From contig KN880438.1 in the NCBI GenBank assembly GCA_000934385.1, positions 62,001 to 126,000 on the forward strand: a stretch of 64,000 nt of DNA. The letters run 5' to 3'. The notes under the pieces were generated by a model. That model had not been told where the DNA came from. It saw only the letters and a program-made list of their open reading frames with translations, and searched no databases. Of the stretch, positions 37,495 through 51,502 are shown piece after piece. A program made the translations under genes and the position numbers. Position 1 is the first letter of the stretch. Each line of letters starts with the position of its first letter. This DNA is from Cylindrobasidium torrendii FP15055 ss-10 (lineage: Eukaryota; Basidiomycota; Agaricomycetes; Agaricales; Physalacriaceae).

Positions 37495-38508
37495 ATGGAA
37501 ATAGGTACCGATAGTTCGATTATTATTTGGTCGTGGTTTTATGATGTGGGCACTTAGTAAAGGATAACCCAGAGCACTTAGTGCCGAAGATCCTACTCAA
37601 ACCAGAATTGTAACTTCCAAACGTATCCCGAGGCATACCGATAGCTCAAATGACGCGAGTCCTACCGGTAGCTGTCCGCGCTGGTTTGACCCATCAGCAA
37701 TAGTGTCGGGCATAGCGGGCATACACGATCTCCTTTGTTCTCTTTCGGAAGCTGACGTAAGCTAGATCGATGGCCCAAATTGAAAGTGCATACTCATCTA
37801 AACTATACACAAGAAAATACTGACATTCTTCTTGAGGCTTGAAGCTTCACCAGTCACCGGTCACCGTCCAACTGCAAAGGATTTGGCTCGCAGCCTCTTT
37901 TCTAGACAAGACTTGATCACTTCGGCTCGTCGAAGCATGCAGCGTCACTGGCATACCTGACTTAGACATCGTCACCAATGGAATACCGATGACTATCATG
38001 ATGAGGCCGGAGATGACCACCGTCAATTATGGCAAGCATTATGCAGTGCCATTTCAGCTTGGGACCATCGAAGGCGAAACGCGTCACCGAGGCTGTTCCA
38101 TGTCATCATACACTGATTGGGACCCAATCAAAGCGGGGGCAAGAGTGACGCTGACGAGCTTGTCGTCAAATGCACTAAGTTGTGCTGGATTGGAATGTTT
38201 AATGGCCACGGTAAGTTTCGCGGTCTACAGCCCAGACATTGGCGTGGTCAACTGGTAGTCTATATTCAACGTACACATGTCAAGTTGTGTACGCTACGGC
38301 GGTATGTAAATGTACAGTATCGTGAGGAGAGTATATAAAATGATGCTACAGGGTGCGAGCTACATCGTTCATCGGGCAGGCAACTAAGTACTAATATACA
38401 AATATGGATGAGCCTGAGAATGTCCAAGGGCTGAAGTGATTGCTTTAAAAGCCGGTTTTAGATAGTGCACTGGAACTCTGCATGAGCGAAAACGAATAGC
38501 AATGGGAA
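37495..38508. other. Convergent intergenic region
   Basis: About 1 kb without a supportable gene. It contains short near-repeats such as ATACCGATAG/CTACCGGTAG near 37635-37672 and a TATA-like GTATATAAAA near 38331, but no terminal repeats or RNA gene were identified. Confidence 0.4.
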
Positions 38509-39660
38509 TTAATGCACCTTGACTTGAGACCATTGTGCGGCAGCTTGTGCTAAACGAGTGGTGAAGCTCTCCGAACATACCATGCATGGGATTTCCTCGA
38601 CGAAGCCCTTCATCCTTGAAATAAGATAGTATGGAGATACATCTAGCAGCAATGCATCAGAGGAGCGTGTCGGCAACGAAAGCAATATCGATACCTGGCT
38701 TTGCGTCGTAGACGATGGTGGATGTAGCGAGGCCCCATGCACGCATAAGCTCTGCGGATATTCCGGGACAATGGGATGTAGGCGGATGACGGCCAGGTTG
38801 GTGCATTAGAATTTCGCGAAGCTTTTCCATTCGGTCGAGGTGCAGGAAGAAGAGACGTTTGAGGTATGGCGCGCCGATGCGGTCACAGAGGTCGTCCGTG
38901 AGCCTTTCGAGCGGAAAAGCGAGCAAGTGCGCTGAGGTGCGCACGGCAAGGGTCTCAAGGTTATGTCTCCCGGCGACGGCGTAGACCTCTATGGGCTGAT
39001 GTGGTGCAAAGGAATACAAGGCGACATATAGAGCTTGGTTGGGCGCAGCATAACGTAGCGGAGTCACGCCGTAAAACCTCATACGGTCGACAGCGGTAAT
39101 GAGGATGAGGAGACTTGGCTGATATTGACTGGTGTCTATGTTGTAAATCGCGAGCAGGATGATGTTGAGGATGTTGGATGCCTCAGGCAGAAAGACCTCG
39201 TCATCGATATTGGAGAGAGCGTCAGCGAAGTGGTTGCTGGAAGCATCATCTAGGATGGAGGAATGTACATGAAAATATACTCCGTCACTGGAGACAAGGA
39301 CAACATCCGGTGGCTCAGCAAGCAGATTGGAATTGGGGTGGAATGTAGTGGAAATCTGAACTTCTTCGTATGAAGTTGAAGGAATCTGGTGGATGTCAAG
39401 GGTGGTGAGTCTGCCGTGCACGGTTAGCTCACCGGTGGGGATGTGTTGCGGGATGTATAGGACTGTGAGCGGGAAATTTGGGACTGTTGTGCTGCATTTC
39501 GGGGCAAGTCCTGCTCTTGAGATAGGCGAATGGAGTCACCGTACGCGCGTAGGCGATCCTATATGGACCATCGATGAGTATAGCATCACCTCCTGCAGGT
39601 AGACTTTACAGTTTGTATGGGACGGGACAACTGTTGGCTGAGCATGGACGATGGGCGCAT
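38509..39660 (-). CDS. BTB/POZ-domain protein
   Basis: 333 residues from four exons (39610-39660, 39433-39558, 38695-39385, 38509-38642), summing to 334 codons. The two 5' exons were found by frame: MRPSSMLSQQLSRPIQT joins DRLRAYGDSIRLSQEQ and a Ser/Gln-rich stretch. The BTB core follows: PDVVLVSSDGVYFHVHSSILDDASSNHFADAL, then EVFLPEASNILNIILLAIYN, with a helical BACK-like remainder (YAVAGRHNLETLAVRTSAHLL). This is a family strongly expanded in Agaricomycetes. BTB domains dimerise or bind cullin-3, but no partner is inferable. It ends in a short Cys-containing helix. Confidence 0.85.
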
Positions 39661-40952
39661 AACTAGACGCTAGGCCGAGATGGTCGTACGAGTGAGCGTG
39701 AGGACTAGACTTTGAGATGGCAAGGGCTCATGGGCGTCAGAAGAGAAGTTATATCTGGGGCTCCGGGCTCCGCTCTGGCATAACATTTCGCGTTACCTCT
39801 TTGCTCCACGCGACGTCGTTGACGCGCCACAAAAGCGTCTGAGTTGATATTTCACATCTTTTCTTGCGAGTAAAATGAAAAAAGAGAGCACAGACGCGCG
39901 CGCCCTTTCGTCCTCGTTGCCGGCTGGATCACGTCCAACTGTTAGCACCTGCGTCACAGCAGACGGTGACGATGATATGTGGCAATAAGTGGATCGCGTG
40001 AATCAAGCGTGTCTTCCAACACAGCCACATAGAAGTTCGCCGATATAGTCTGTCAATCAAACCAACTGGCAGCGTTCAAGAACTAAGCAATCCAAATCGT
40101 AACCCTGCCGCCACAATGCGTAGAAGTTGCCGAGGATTCAGCAGCGTCGAGCTATAAACTCCATCTTCCAAGGCCACGGTCACTACTGCCCACCTCATCG
40201 ACATCATATATGCACCCATAGTAGCCACCTGCAGCAGAATCCCAGGTGTACTTCCAGGTGCTTCCAATCAGGCAACAATCCTAGCGATGTTTTGCCTCAG
40301 GGTATCCGACAAAGTGAGATAACCTGCCTTCCACATTGATCAGCAACTCTGTACTGAGGGCCCGCGCCGAGAGCTTGGATATTCAAATGGACGGACGGTG
40401 TGAAAGCTTGGAGCAATCCGTATGGCACCTAGAGAATTCCTCGAAGACAACAGCAAAACGGGAACTGATCAACAACGTGGTGAAATCGCAAGTCCAGATT
40501 GGGTAGTAAGTGTGATTGCGAAGACTTTATAATCTGGAATGCACTGCTCCATAAGTGGGACCATAACCATATGCAGGTGAGCATGTACTAACGGGCTAAC
40601 CTATGCCGCTAATCAATAACTTCTGGATTCTTAACCAGCCTGCCTAATATCACTGGGCAACGAAATTGTCGAGCCATCCTGATGCTGTGTCTATTGCAAG
40701 TCGTCGTCTAGGAGAGGACGGGCCACTGTGTACCTGTCAATACGAGGCTTGTACATCCAGAATAAAATAGCCCTTAAGACTAATGCAAGCAAACGACAGA
40801 AATTGGAGCTTGAAGGCCAAAGTTTCACTAATCCACATGTACGTCTTTGTTGCGAAAGCGTGCCAAGATTCCCCAAATTTTGGCTTTAAAGTCATCGAGA
40901 AAGTCCGATATTACGGAGGATTGCCAGTCCAGCGTGAATTGTAGGTTCATCA
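39661..40952. other. Divergent intergenic region
   Basis: About 1.3 kb, among the longest gene-free stretches here. Short ORFs on the minus strand (40076-40267, 40691-40876) show no motif and no continuing exons. No tRNA or transposon ends recognised. Confidence 0.4.
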
Positions 40953-41820
40953 ATGCCAAACTTGAGCTTGAATGGGCAGATTGATCACGATCGAGAGTAT
41001 CCCCGACTCTGTACCATGGACAACCATGATGTACCCCTTGCAACTCAAGAGGCCATTGTCTTCGATTTCATGAAGACAGACGGCTTTCCCATACCATCGT
41101 AAGCTAGACCGCTCTGCAGCGTCGCTCGCGCTGAAGGCTTAGGCTGCAAGAAATGGAGGCAGAGTTAAATAAACCGGACAACTTAGCAGAAGTCGAGTCG
41201 AAGATACAAAAGCTGGAGGAATATCACAAGAGGAATATGGACCGCCTTTTCTCGACGCATACTAGGGAGTACGAGTCCCTCTCCCGCGCCCACGAACAGT
41301 CAATAAATCTGCCAAATGATTCATGGCAGGCAGAGGCGGAATACGACCGGATAGCAGTGCGCAGCAACATCCTGAATGTCTATGTGTACACGCTGAACAT
41401 CACGTAGATTCCGTTTGACACGAAATGGGAAAACCAACTGCGGGAAAGGGAACGGCGATGGCACCATGAAGTAGAAGGAGAGAAGGGTGCGCATGCTGAA
41501 CGCGTCAAGCCATTCCATGACCGCGCACGGAGACTCGACCCTAAATGGGGAATGCCACCACCTCCAACGAGCGCGGTTTCCCCGCCCCAGCCTGCGCCGT
41601 CGCCAATGGTGGTGACTCCCATGCAACCACCCATTGTCCCTGCTCCTCCGCCAACTCGTCCCCCGATACCAGACGTGTGTCCATCGTGCTATAGGCCACC
41701 AAATCACTAATGGATGAACAGAACGTACCAGCATTTGGCCCAATGCCAGTTTATGTCCCAACCTCAGCGACGACTTACGCAGACCCATCTCGCGATCCTC
41801 GGCGCCGTCCAAAACCATGA
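40953..41820 (+). CDS. Orphan coiled-coil and proline-rich protein
   Basis: Not recognised. Four exons (introns 41099-41142, 41357-41407, 41675-41721) sum to 242 codons; an internal in-frame ATG at 41016 would give 220 residues. The middle is a charged coiled coil (LAEVESKIQKLEEYHKRNMDRLF, HTREYESLSRAHEQS) followed by a second charged helix (WENQLRERERRWHHEVEG). The last third is proline-rich (PPPPTSAVSPPQPAPSP, PPIVPAPPPTRPPIPD) and ends RDPRRRPKP. No signal peptide or membrane segment. It sits 143 bp upstream of DUO1 on the same strand, but that spacing alone does not prove a functional link. Gene structure is moderately certain; function is unknown. Confidence 0.65.
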
Positions 41821-41962
41821 CGGATGTATTGCTATACCAACTCCATATTGTATACTACTGTAGTCTCATAAATCCACTTACTGTATTTCCCACAGGCGCG
41901 TTCAATGCGATCGGCATCATCAACTCACCTTGCTTTCTTCTACCGCGACAGACTGAGTGTGA

Positions 41963-42857
41963 ATGGACGAATACGACGAATCGAACCTCTCCTTTGATGC
42001 CGACGGGTCGGATTTGTTTGCGGAGTCCCCTTTGGTTGGCAGCAGCTCGCGGGCGACCCACAGTACTGAGGATGAACTCTCGCTCTCTGAGCTGAACATC
42101 GGGGACGACGAGCAGCGGCAGACGCAAATCGAGCAGGATCGTTCACGGGAAGACAAGCTGAAGCGGGATCTAGCTATATTACGGAAAGTGAATCGCGGGA
42201 TGAGCGCGTATAATGCTGTATTGGACAGCGCGGAACTGGCAAACGACGTGCGTTACAGTACCTCTGGCAGAGTATGGCTACTTATACAGAATCGAAAGCG
42301 ATTAGCGGTCAAAATGAAGGAAACAAATAGGTTGCTGAACAAGTATATTGCAATTCTGGACAAGGCTGAAGATGTCTCAAAGTTGATATTCGACGAGGAA
42401 TGGCAAGGCGCCACAGCGGTACGTTTACCATACAATCTTCCTCAGTCACTCTTAGTTTGGTTTGCGACAGGATATAGAGATTCTGGAAGAGGAAGAACGC
42501 GTGGAAGAGGAGCGGGCGCGACGCGAAGCGGAAGAACGCGCGCAGGTTGAACAAAGAGAACGCGAGCGTCGGCAACGCGAGGCGCAAGAGCGACAGGCGC
42601 AGGCTGAGAAAGCGCGAATGGCGGAACAACGGACTGCGCAGGCTCCAAGAAGCGGCGTTCGTGGAGTGAGAGGGACGCGAGCGAGTATGCGCGGGATGCG
42701 CGGCGCAGCGACTGGTATGTGGATCTTGTACAACACTTTCCCCGACATAGTATTCTTATACGTTCTAGCTGCACCCTCTTCACGAGGAAGAATAGCTACA
42801 GCAGCCGCGCGCGGTACCACACGTCCAACTTCCGCTGCGAGCACTCGCCGTCCATGA
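41963..42857 (+). CDS. DUO1: DASH complex subunit Duo1
   Basis: Component of the DASH/Dam1 ring that couples kinetochores to microtubules in fungi. Four exons (introns 42248-42289, 42419-42470, 42715-42768) sum to 249 codons, 248 residues. After an acidic N-terminus (DESNLSFDADGSDLF) the conserved Duo1 core is visible: LAILRKVNRGMSAYNAVLDSAE, then NRKRLAVKMKETNRLLNKYIAILDKAEDVSKLIF, matching the LNxxN and TxxLLxxYxxILxxxE pattern of the family. A long charged single helix follows (EEEERVEEERARREAEERAQ) with a basic Arg/Gly tail that could contact microtubules. The 42-nt first intron is a multiple of three without a stop, so it could be missed or retained. Confidence 0.85.
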
Positions 42858-43399
42858 AATCGGGCTCTGGTACCAGTGATAGGTCATAGCGCGCACTTGA
42901 GCAGCATGTTCGACGTTCAGCCGCTCGAACCGCGCTGGAGCTGTCCTACAAGAACGAGAATCCGTTGGGCAATATCCAAGTACAAAATAGGTCGGAACTG
43001 GGGTGGGCGTTGGAGCCACAGGAGGGAGCGTCCTGCACAAGAGTCTTCTGATGCTGCTGTCGTGACCCTTCCGCCGTTTTGTGTAGTGCCAATTTGCCTG
43101 TACTACTTGGTATATCCGCCGCTAAAGCAATTCTGAATGCTTCCAAGTTCGAACATGCCAATTGAAATTGACAGGACACTTGCTAGCACGTGTGTCGCAG
43201 ATAGATTGTTGATTTCCATCTGGTTTCCATCCGTGCAAAATGTTTATACTTTGTTTTATACGACACAATTAGCTACGAAGAGTCCAATAATTGCCGTGGG
43301 TGTCCATCGGGGTAAGAAGTAAGTAGAGAGCGGTACGTTGAGTGAGTGAGACTGTATTGTGTAAATGTACGTGGTCGTAGCTCAGGCGGATGAGCTGTC
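42858..43399. other. Convergent intergenic region
   Basis: About 540 bp between the 3' ends of DUO1 and the Kre9-like gene. Nothing beyond 3' UTR sequence recognised. Confidence 0.45.
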
Positions 43400-43929
43400 C
43401 TAGTTAGGGACAATGGTGAACTCAGGAGAGAAGTTGCCAGAGTCTCCCATGACTGTAGCGGAAGGATCAATAACAGGTCAAGCAATGGAGGAGAAAGATG
43501 ACATACGGACGATCTGGTAGCTACCCATGTCGACCTCGGGGACCGTGACGCTGACGGATCCGTCGGTAATGTTGAAACCTTCAGCGAGCGCGGCTGAGGG
43601 TGCGGTAAGTTTACGTTGAAACAGTCGGGAGCTGCGAAGTTACGCACTCGGGTCGGTCGACCCATCTTTCCTCAAGTAAACGTAGCCCTTCGAGTTGGTG
43701 ATGTGCTTGGGTGCGTCGGAAGTGTCCCTGGTCGGCATCAGGTGTTATACGCAGAACGATCATGGAGAGCGACGGACCATGTAACGTCGGCCTGAGTGCC
43801 AGAGACCCAGATGTCGGCCAGCTTGGGGCTGGTGACTTTGGGGGAATAGACATCGAGAGCAGCCGCGGAAACGAGGGACACAGCGCCGAGGGTGGCAGAG
43901 ACAGCGGACAAGAAGGACGTGAACTTCAT
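43400..43929 (-). CDS. Small secreted Kre9/Knh1-like protein
   Basis: 123 residues from four exons (introns 43728-43777, 43594-43647, 43453-43506; exons sum to 372 nt). A signal peptide (MKFTSFLSAVSATLGAVSLVSA) precedes a single immunoglobulin-like domain of the Kre9/Knh1 (Ser-Thr-rich GPI-anchored) N-terminal family. Landmarks are YSPKVTSPKLADIWVSGTQADVTWD, GYVYLRKDG, GSVSVTVPEVDMGSYQIVLMGDSGNFSPEFTI. The family acts in beta-1,6-glucan or cell-wall assembly. The gene stops right after the domain (EFTIVPN), so it lacks the Ser/Thr-rich tail and GPI signal seen in many relatives. It is probably a soluble secreted wall protein. Confidence 0.87.
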
Positions 43930-44730
43930 GGTGGAAGAAAGAATGGACTTGGGTTGGGTTGGGTGAAAGGGCGGGGGGTGAAGGAAGGAAGAGGAAGAGA
44001 TGAAAGAGCAGTATATCCGGGAGGTGTCCGCATATTTATACGTCCGCTAAATCTAATCATTTCGAAGGTGTGGAGCCAGGGAGCTGCCCACTAGGTTTTG
44101 ATCAAAATGGCGCCTACAAGTTAGCGCTCTTTACAACAATAGAAGGGCGTCGCTAGGCTGGGTGCATTGAAAAGGAGCAGCCTACACACCAGCTACACAC
44201 CGTGCGGGCCCTCATCAGCACTGCGGATACTCTAGAACGTTTGATGGGTAAAAGCGCGCCGCATATTCTCCCAACGTGCACCCAGTGACCTCGACTACGC
44301 TGAGCCAAACACGCAGGTGGTGCAGAACCGGTTCGAAAGCTGGCCAAAGGATTCATTGTGAATAACATCGCGACGAAACCGAGGATGGTCGCTGTATGTA
44401 CGTAGAGTCAAGTCGAAGCCTACAGTGACGAAGGGACAGGGATACAGTGGGCTGGGGTGCGATGTCCATGAGATTAACGAGCCAATTTCAAGCTATCGTG
44501 GGGATAGTGAGTAGATTCGGGTTGATGCTCCTTGGTCCATCTTGGAACGTGATAGTGCCCGACGATTTGAACGACCTCAAGAAGCGGCACATATGTAGGC
44601 GTGCTTGTTTCCTCTGTCACGCCTTGCGTGCGGCTGTCTTCTCGAGGAGCTGATTGTGCAACCTCACCCTGGGTTTCTGATTTGGGTGAGCAGTTCGACG
44701 CAAGCGGTGGTCAATCGACGCACCAGGCCA
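43930..44730. other. Intergenic region
   Basis: About 800 bp. Beyond the promoter of the Kre9-like gene (purine-rich near 43960-44010 on the plus strand) no gene or repeat is recognised. Confidence 0.4.
44033..44040 (-). promoter_or_regulatory. TATA box of the Kre9-like gene
   Basis: TATAAATA on the minus strand about 105 bp upstream of the ATG at 43929, fitting a regulated or highly expressed secreted-protein gene. Confidence 0.55.
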
Positions 44731-45117
44731 TCAGAACTCATCCCTCTTCTGCCTTTGTCGCGGTTTCTGTACGTCAACGCTCTGAACGCCCTCCGCTCTT
44801 TTGAGGCGTTCCATAATTTCTGGCTTGTCCTGGTTCCAAGTTGACTTGGGTACGCTCACAAGATGGACGGTGTCCAACGCGCCCACTTTGCCGTTGTATG
44901 CGAGTGATGGATAGACCGTCGAAATCGTGTCCGGAGAACTGTGCAGGGCAGAGCCCGCAGCGAGAGTGATTGCTATGTAGGTGTTATCGTTATGATCCAT
45001 GATGAGCTCGAGGTGCCCGTGAGAACCGAAGTGTCTTCGGAGATTGCCGTCGCCATCCTTGCACACGAACCGCCTGCGTATTGAAATTTGCTTTTTCGAG
45101 TTCTCACTTATGTGCAT
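44731..45117 (-). CDS. Small hypothetical protein
   Basis: Uninterrupted frame of 128 codons; an internal ATG at 45000 gives an 89-residue version. Not recognised. The C-terminal half looks like a genuine small fold: LAYNGKVGALDTVHLVSVPKS, then a helix WNQDKPEIMERLKRAEGV and a strand QSVDVQ, ending in a basic tail QRQKRDEF. The beta-helix-beta pattern with a helix between strands recalls small ferredoxin-like or inhibitor-I9-like modules, but this is only a guess. No signal peptide. The part before the internal ATG is less protein-like and may be UTR or an intron-containing exon. Confidence 0.5.
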   Translation of the reverse strand: MHISENSKKQISIRRRFVCKDGDGNLRRHFGSHGHLELIMDHNDNTYIAITLAAGSALHSSPDTISTVYPSLAYNGKVGALDTVHLVSVPKSTWNQDKPEIMERLKRAEGVQSVDVQKPRQRQKRDEF

Positions 45118-45448
45118 CTAAGAATTGGCAATCAAATAGACTATGTTAACCTTGAAGCTTGACCAGCGACAAGACACAAAGGCTGTCACTCTAATACCCT
45201 CCTGATTTTTCTTTTGTATAGTGCTTGGTGACGATCGATTCGCGAGGTCTTACTACTTGCAAATCACACCAAGCGTCTCGCAAAGGACGACCGTCGACTC
45301 AGACTCGTTCGAGCGGCCTAAGATATGGTAGATATGTGGCCCCTGACACTGTGAAGAGCATCCTGGCATATATTAAGCACGATACTTAATCGATAAATAT
45401 TGGAGCGAGCGGTGTAATCAAGGTTGCAGTCGAGTATGTAGTTGTCTC
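45118..45448. other. Intergenic region
   Basis: 331 bp between the small hypothetical gene and the Mam3-like gene. Nothing recognised. Confidence 0.45.
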
Positions 45449-47451
45449 TCAGACAGACGGGGACTCGCTCAACCCAGCGCCGTACGAAGGTTCTGGCGAT
45501 GTACCAGCCCCAAGAAGAGGCGCGCGCTCATCTTGTGTGGCGCGGCGTTTTCTCTCGACGATGCTACAGCCACAGGTATTAGCAAACTATCTCCGAGAAT
45601 TACTGTTACAACAGCGCACCCCTTCATGACGGCGCTCGTAGTCATCCTCTTGACCTTGCGTTTCGAGGTATTGTCTTCGTAGCGGTCCGTCTCGTCCACA
45701 ATTTCCTCCGAGATGATTTCCTCAATCACGTCTGCAAGATAGGAGGATTTAGTGAGCAAGTGAGAGGAGGCAAGGACAAGCACGACGTACCCTCTAGCGT
45801 AATGACACCAAGTGCGCCCCCAGCGACGCCAGGAGTGGATGAGATCAAAAGCAGATGAGCGCGGCCGGTTTGGCTAACGAACGTTAAGTAAAATCCCTTC
45901 AATACGCCATACTTGAACGCACAAGTAGTCGAGTGCTTGGAAGCAATTGATAGTTGGGTCAGCCTCCGGTAGCAGGGAAAGCCTGAATTTGGAGATAGGT
46001 AGCTCGTCGGCAGGGTCGTATGTCAATAGCTAGAACAGATTCAGCAAGGAATTCTTTGTAGTTTAGAATTGAGCGAACCATCTTGATCAAGAGAATCCCA
46101 ATGAAGGCTTGCTTGTTACCGGGCTCATGAACAGGGAAACGCGAGTAACCACTTGTCAAGCTATTCGCTAATTCAGTAATGGATTTCGGATGAGAAAACA
46201 TGTACTGTACAGTTGGTCAAGCTTCTTGTGGGTGAGTACTTCATCACTGCTGAGGGTAACGACATCCTGCCAATGTTCAGTCGGCGCGCAAGGCTAGCTC
46301 AACGCACCACGTACCTTCATCGGGGTCATGATATCCTCGACCTTCTTGTTGTTGAGTTCCAGCACACCGTTCAAGATGCTGATCTCGTCGTCCCGCAGAG
46401 GCTCTTCACCAGTCCGGTGAAATTCGAGGAATGACTTGAGCTCCGCTTTCTTGTATGTGTGGGACTCATTCGCTCCCAGAACCCAGTCCAAAAGCTTTGC
46501 AATAGGCCAAGCAATGGGAGAGAAGAGATACATCATCGTCAGTACGAACGGAGCACATGTAGCGCCGATGCCGAGCCCATAACGAACGCTGAGGGATTGT
46601 GGAATGACTCTAGATAATGTGGGAGGTGAACAAGTTATGATAGGCGGTCAAAAAAATGGCGCACTCTCTAAAAAATTCTCATATGGTGAGGCTTCAGCGT
46701 CAACGAAGAGCAAGAGGCTGCGTACCCGAAGATGACTGCGCGGGATTGTCAGTGAGCGCCAAAGTCAGACTGGCTACCAAGACCTACCGATTGCTACGGT
46801 AGAGAGAGCAACAGCGGTCACTCCTCCTCCAATCTACGGGCTTCATGAGATCGAGAGATGAAACGGGAAAGGAAACCCACCGCGCCATCGAGGAATATGG
46901 GCAGGGATTCGTTGATGATCTTCAGGCAGTGAGCTCTTGGTCCATACCAGGATTGAACAAACATACGACGTTTGCGAGGAGGAGGACCTGTCAATGATCA
47001 ATCTTGGTTTCGAGCCGCAATGCTTGTGACGCACAACAAGGACCCAATGTCTGCCCTTCTGAAGGAGATTGAGGACTGTCGAGGCGTGAGTATAACGAGC
47101 TCAAGGAGTGCTGCCAACGCACCTTTGCGTGCATTCCTCCGTTCTCTCGGTATGTCCGAAGATGCGGCCAGCACACGAAGATGTAACTCGTCCAAGCCCA
47201 TCAGACCAAGGGTCAACCTGTTGTCAAGAGTGAGCTCGACTGCTTTAAACATGGCTCCAGTACGCGCACCCAGCAAATACACCTCCAAGGACCACAAGTC
47301 CGGCGCTAATGATTATTTTGTACCAAAATTGCGACGAGCCTGGTGCTGGGAGTTCCTCCTCGAATGCTGTTATGGCCGCAAGCGGTTTATTGATGAACAG
47401 CGCCGACCCGCGAAGAGCGTTCATCAGCAGGATAGTTGTTGAATACTTCAT
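45449..47451 (-). CDS. MAM3: CNNM/Mam3-like membrane protein (DUF21 + CBS pair)
   Basis: Roughly 480 residues over about a dozen short exons. An N-terminal hydrophobic segment (FWYKIIISAGLVVLGGVFAG) leads into the DUF21/CNNM transmembrane domain: LTLGLMGLDELHLRVLAASS, GRHWVLVVLLLANVIINESLPIFLDG, LSVRYGLGIGATCAPFVLTMMYLFSPIAWPIAKLLDWVLG. Then come the CBS domains (VEDIMTPMKDVVTLSSDEVL, SRFPVHEPGNKQAFIGILLIKMLLTYD, LGVITLEDVIEEIISEEIVDETD). The C-terminus is short and basic then Ser/Pro-rich. Yeast Mam3 is a vacuolar protein in metal homeostasis; animal CNNMs handle magnesium. The start MKYSTTILLM at 47451 is the only in-frame ATG that precedes the first helix. Divergent from MCM7. Confidence 0.92.
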
Positions 47452-48795
47452 ATGAAAGAGCGTCTTCGTGGCAGTATGCGTGGTAGGTTGGTCGTGTGGT
47501 TGCCTGAGGTCAAGCCCGGCTACAAACACCGAGGCCTACCGGTAGCACGGGCCGCGTAGCCGACCAATTGATTTTGACAGTGGCACCTCCGAAACTTCAC
47601 TGCCACTGCACCGCCTCTTGCTGAACCTCCGCAAGGCCATGTGTACGATAGCCACGCTCTCACAACCCCTGAGATTCATCCGGCGCCTCGATTACATAAC
47701 CTTCAGAGCGGCCTATATCAAGGGTGTACATACTTTTTTATTGGAAAACGATGTCTTACGGACAGTACCAAGCTCGGGTACGCTATCATAATCAACTGTT
47801 GAGCAAGAGTGCTCAATATCGCTCAATCGCAGAGTCATTACATACCATCAAATGCCGCAACGCGCAAGACGAAGTTGTATGTTCCTTAATGCACCATGGC
47901 CAGAGCGTTCAGTATAGCCAGCTCTCTTTAAGAATCGCATACGCAATGTCATACATGCCCCCAACCGACGCCCTGATGACCTCTATCAAATCCGCGGGTG
48001 CGTTTACAGCGTGTCATTATTGCAGTATTCCAGGAAGCTGCAAGCCAATGTCCATATTCAACAATAATGTCCATCATAAAAGATCTTCATATCTTGTCGA
48101 AGTCGGAATCAACACGTGAACTGAGCGAGAGCGACGTAAACGCAGGGCATGCCAAGTCGTCTCGACGAAGGCGGTCCTGGTCCTGCATTGCAAGCATTAT
48201 GGCACGGAATCATCGTCGAAGTAGTTCTCTTGACTGCCACAAGAAGACCTTGGGTAACTTGTTAACAGAAGGAGTACTATGTTTGTGCATGGTCCGAGAG
48301 TTGATCATAAAAGATAGACGAGTGCAGGCTTCTCGCGATTGGGATTGGACGTCTGTTGTTATTGCCGCCTGCGGCCCTACTTCTCAGTCAGAAGAGGAGG
48401 ATACAGGAAATTCGGAGGTGCCACAAGCCTGAGAATACACAAAGAAGGCCAGTACTACAAGGCCTTGGTCATAGCCTGGAACACCAGTATCATAGTTGTA
48501 CTGTCACTCTCGCGGCTCCCCAATCACACGAACGCGAAGAAGTGAAGACGCAAGATGACAGTCCGGATCCCCAGAACGGTGGACACCAGCATGGGGAAAA
48601 GCTTCGGACTGAGGGCGATTCAAGCTGTCGCTGGAGTCAGGACAAAGAGTGCAAACATCTCATGTAACAAATACGACTTCAATGGTAATCGCGGGATGTT
48701 GACAATAATGACATTGACAGTTGGTCGCAGACATCTTGTCGCCCATGATCGGAACTCGGTCCGATCGTCTTGGTTGACCTCTACTCAAACTCATC
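47452..48795. other. Divergent intergenic region, Mam3-like gene / MCM7
   Basis: About 1.34 kb, the longest gene-free interval. Short ORFs (for example 47998-48432 plus) carry no motif. No tRNA, snRNA or transposon ends recognised. Confidence 0.4.

Positions 48796-51502
<2,707 letters not shown>

Noticed and set aside
37635..37672. ATACCGATAG / CTACCGGTAG near-repeats, also resembling CTACCGGTAG near 47537
   Set aside because: Too short and degenerate to define a repeat family without a genome search.
40076..40267. Hydrophobic 63-codon minus-strand frame
   Set aside because: No conserved neighbours or further exons; could not be supported as a gene.
41975..41995. B-box-like GGTTCGATTC on the minus strand, suggesting a tRNA
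   Set aside because: It lies inside the DUO1 coding exon, and no A-box, cloverleaf or terminator fits around it.
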